This document shows, piece by piece, positions 62,497-64,000 of a DNA stretch of 64,000 nt (within the stretch, counting starts at the first letter, position 1; each line of letters opens with the position of its first letter). Location: NCBI RefSeq assembly GCF_000154725.1, contig NZ_DS544873.1, positions 1,441,432 to 1,505,431 on the forward strand. The letters are read 5' to 3'. The translations under genes were made by a program, and so were the position numbers. Source of the DNA: Kordia algicida OT-1. Lineage in GTDB: Bacteria > Bacteroidota > Bacteroidia > Flavobacteriales > Flavobacteriaceae. The notes below the pieces were generated by a model. It was not told the DNA's origin. It saw only the letters and a list, made by a program, of their open reading frames with translations, and made no database searches.

Positions 62497-63930
62497 TTAA
62501 TTTTCAGCATAGAAATAGATATTGTCTAGAGATACATTAGCAATTGTACCATCTGACACAAATAACATCATACCAATGGCATCTCTTGCGGTGAGTCCTG
62601 CAAAACTGGATAATGGAATGTCAAATTCTACCCATTCGTTGCTTGCTAATTGAGTTCCAGAGATTGGAAATGTACCTGATACTTCAGAAGCTTGCGTGAA
62701 GTTGTTGTGCAATGATATGTTGATATAATCTGATGCATCAACTATTTCGTTTACTCTTATGTCTATGTGTAAGTGTGTCATTTCTGTCGCGTCTACAGGT
62801 GGTACATCGCTTCCGTCTCTACCGTAGAATTCAATGGCTACAAAGTTGAAATTTGTGTACGTTATCACATTGTTTCCTCCTTCGTCTACCGCACCACCAA
62901 GTGTGGTTTGAAAAGGTTCGTAGAATCCGTTGTAATTGTCTACCGCAACATTGGCAAATACATCACTAAAGATAGAGATGACATCAATGTTTACCGCTTC
63001 AATGGTTAGTGAACCTTCTGCTAGTTGCCCCGCGACACTTGCTGTGATTACCGAAGTATTGTCTACCATTCCTGTCACAGGATCAATTTCTCCTGGTCCT
63101 ACAACGGTTACCAAACCTTGTTCATTTACAGAAGCTACAAAAGGATTGGAACTTTCAAAATCGAAGTATGCTGATGCTGCCGTCACAGTTACATCTTGTC
63201 CGTTAGATAGGTTTGCTGTGTATTTTAAACCTATGATTGGAACAGTTGTATCTACGTTAGATTGTGCTGTTTGATCTTGTCCGCCTAATATTTCTGGTCT
63301 TGGTTGTCCAATTGTTCCAAGTCTTTCAAAACGAATTTCATCTATCCAAAAAGTATATCCTGCTCCACCAGTACTTTCTGTTCCTGCGGAGAAGATGAAC
63401 ATTCCTTTTTCTTGTACAAGTTTTGAAGGATCAGGAATTGGAATGATATATTTTTTCCAATCTGTTGATAGTTGAGTGTCTGCTAATGCTACTGCGTGCT
63501 TGTCTTCTATAAAATCTGTTCCAAAACCAAATAGTCCTATAGTTGCCGTTGTAGAACCTTTTGCCCAAAAAGTTAGCGCATCGTAACCTGTTAAGTCTCT
63601 ACCTTCGCCACGATCTCTAAAAATTCCGCCGATAAATCCTCCATCTGGATCGTTTGGTGCGGGTACATCAATTCGGATAGATGTCGTTCCTTCATAGGCT
63701 TCGTTATTGTCTGTTCCGAAACCGTTTGTGTTTGCACCTCCAGCAGGATCAAAGGAAATGAAAAATTCATCCGTAAGTCCTACAGGTGTATCTGTAAATA
63801 TTTCAGCGGTATTTGGAAAAGTGGCCAATTCTACATCATCAGAGAAGCCTCTTTCACAACTTACTATCACTAAAAACATCAACCCTAAAAGTGGAAGAAC
63901 AATAGTGTATTTTAAGTTTATTTTTTTCAT
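62497..63930 (-). CDS. Surface glycan-binding lipoprotein of the glucan locus
   Basis: The ATG at 63930 gives 477 aa with a lipoprotein signal (FLVIVSC, Cys25). Domains in order: CBM-like jelly roll (about 55-205), Big2-like Ig domain (about 230-318, ASVNEQGLVTVVGPG), and a second CBM-like domain (about 325-477, ISIFSDVFANVAVDNYNGF) homologous to the repeats in the 49450 protein. Such proteins sit beside SusD and bind the target glucan at the surface. It lies 13 bases upstream of GH16 and would be the first gene after SusC/SusD, which should lie just beyond the right edge. Confidence 0.82.
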   Translation of the reverse strand: MKKINLKYTIVLPLLGLMFLVIVSCERGFSDDVELATFPNTAEIFTDTPVGLTDEFFISFDPAGGANTNGFGTDNNEAYEGTTSIRIDVPAPNDPDGGFIGGIFRDRGEGRDLTGYDALTFWAKGSTTATIGLFGFGTDFIEDKHAVALADTQLSTDWKKYIIPIPDPSKLVQEKGMFIFSAGTESTGGAGYTFWIDEIRFERLGTIGQPRPEILGGQDQTAQSNVDTTVPIIGLKYTANLSNGQDVTVTAASAYFDFESSNPFVASVNEQGLVTVVGPGEIDPVTGMVDNTSVITASVAGQLAEGSLTIEAVNIDVISIFSDVFANVAVDNYNGFYEPFQTTLGGAVDEGGNNVITYTNFNFVAIEFYGRDGSDVPPVDATEMTHLHIDIRVNEIVDASDYINISLHNNFTQASEVSGTFPISGTQLASNEWVEFDIPLSSFAGLTARDAIGMMLFVSDGTIANVSLDNIYFYAEN

Positions 63931-63973
63931 AATCATAGTTTTTATTTGCCGATGTTAATGTGTATGTATGTTC

Positions 63974-64000
63974 TTATCTCCCATTCTCTACCGTTTGGAA
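63974..64000 (-). other. Possible 3' end of an upstream gene (SusD-like expected)
   Basis: On the minus strand the last 27 bases read an open frame ending FQTVENGR and TAA. By position it could be the end of a SusD-like gene, but another frame is also open to 63937, so this is weak. Confidence 0.25.

Overview
The window is about 64 kb of AT-rich chromosome from a member of the Bacteroidota, almost certainly a marine Flavobacteriaceae (a Kordia-like genus is plausible but not proven). The signs are type IX secretion C-terminal tails, lipoproteins with short lipoboxes, promoters of the Bacteroidota form (TTG, 19-22 bases, TAnnTTTG), a laminarin-type polysaccharide utilization locus, and a GT2-YbbR-CoaE-histidine kinase-response regulator block. 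No tRNA, rRNA operon or CRISPR array was seen. One small SRP RNA lies at 11.5 kb.

Layout. 0-7 kb: the 3' part of pheT, a 291-bp MITE-like repeat, a 50-codon GG-leader peptide gene, a YbiT-type ABC-F ATPase, a thioredoxin-fold lipoprotein and a fructose-6-phosphate aldolase/transaldolase. 7.5-11.6 kb: a minus-strand run of small membrane or unknown proteins, an SDR/DUF2199 pair, and SRP RNA. 11.7-19.4 kb (plus strand): glutamine cyclotransferase, YggS, an exonuclease/GIY-YIG fusion, a DUF3857/transglutaminase-like protein without its catalytic Cys and His, a K+ channel, miaA and a DUF985 cupin. 19.5-24.4 kb (minus): GT2, YbbR, coaE, histidine kinase and response regulator.

24.5-29.7 kb looks accessory. 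A DUF4157 (eCIS-core) protein is divergent from a two-gene cassette: a fusion of a degenerate HNH domain with an AAA ATPase, followed by a separate, intact paralogous HNH protein. This resembles Septu-type (PtuA/PtuB) defence but has its own architecture, and it is the best candidate here for an undescribed system. Dispersed repeats lie just beyond it.

29.7-36.5 kb holds a complete trans-4-hydroxyproline degradation set: hydroxyproline 2-epimerase, FAD D-amino-acid dehydrogenase, pyrroline-4-hydroxy-2-carboxylate deaminase and alpha-ketoglutarate semialdehyde dehydrogenase, with a divergent AraC regulator. 37-45 kb has an EF-G paralog with a possible leader ORF and attenuator, small proteins, a GspG-like gene cleanly split by an IS982-family element (a 5-bp target duplication restores the frame), a HAD phosphatase, upp, and a repeat cluster in which the second MITE copy sits between perfect 8-bp direct repeats.

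45-64 kb: a secreted endonuclease I with a T9SS tail, then a minus-strand beta-1,3/1,6-glucan (laminarin) locus. In transcription order it has a surface glycan-binding lipoprotein, GH16 laminarinase, a GH149/GH161-type beta-1,3-glucan phosphorylase, a GH17 lipoprotein, a GH30 lipoprotein, a GPH/MFS transporter fused to a cytoplasmic GH17 domain, two cytoplasmic GH17 enzymes, two secreted carbohydrate-binding T9SS proteins and a LacI regulator. SusC/SusD genes are expected just beyond the right edge. Surface enzymes would cut and debranch the glucan, the fused transporter would import oligosaccharides, and GH17 plus the phosphorylase would finish the job inside the cell.
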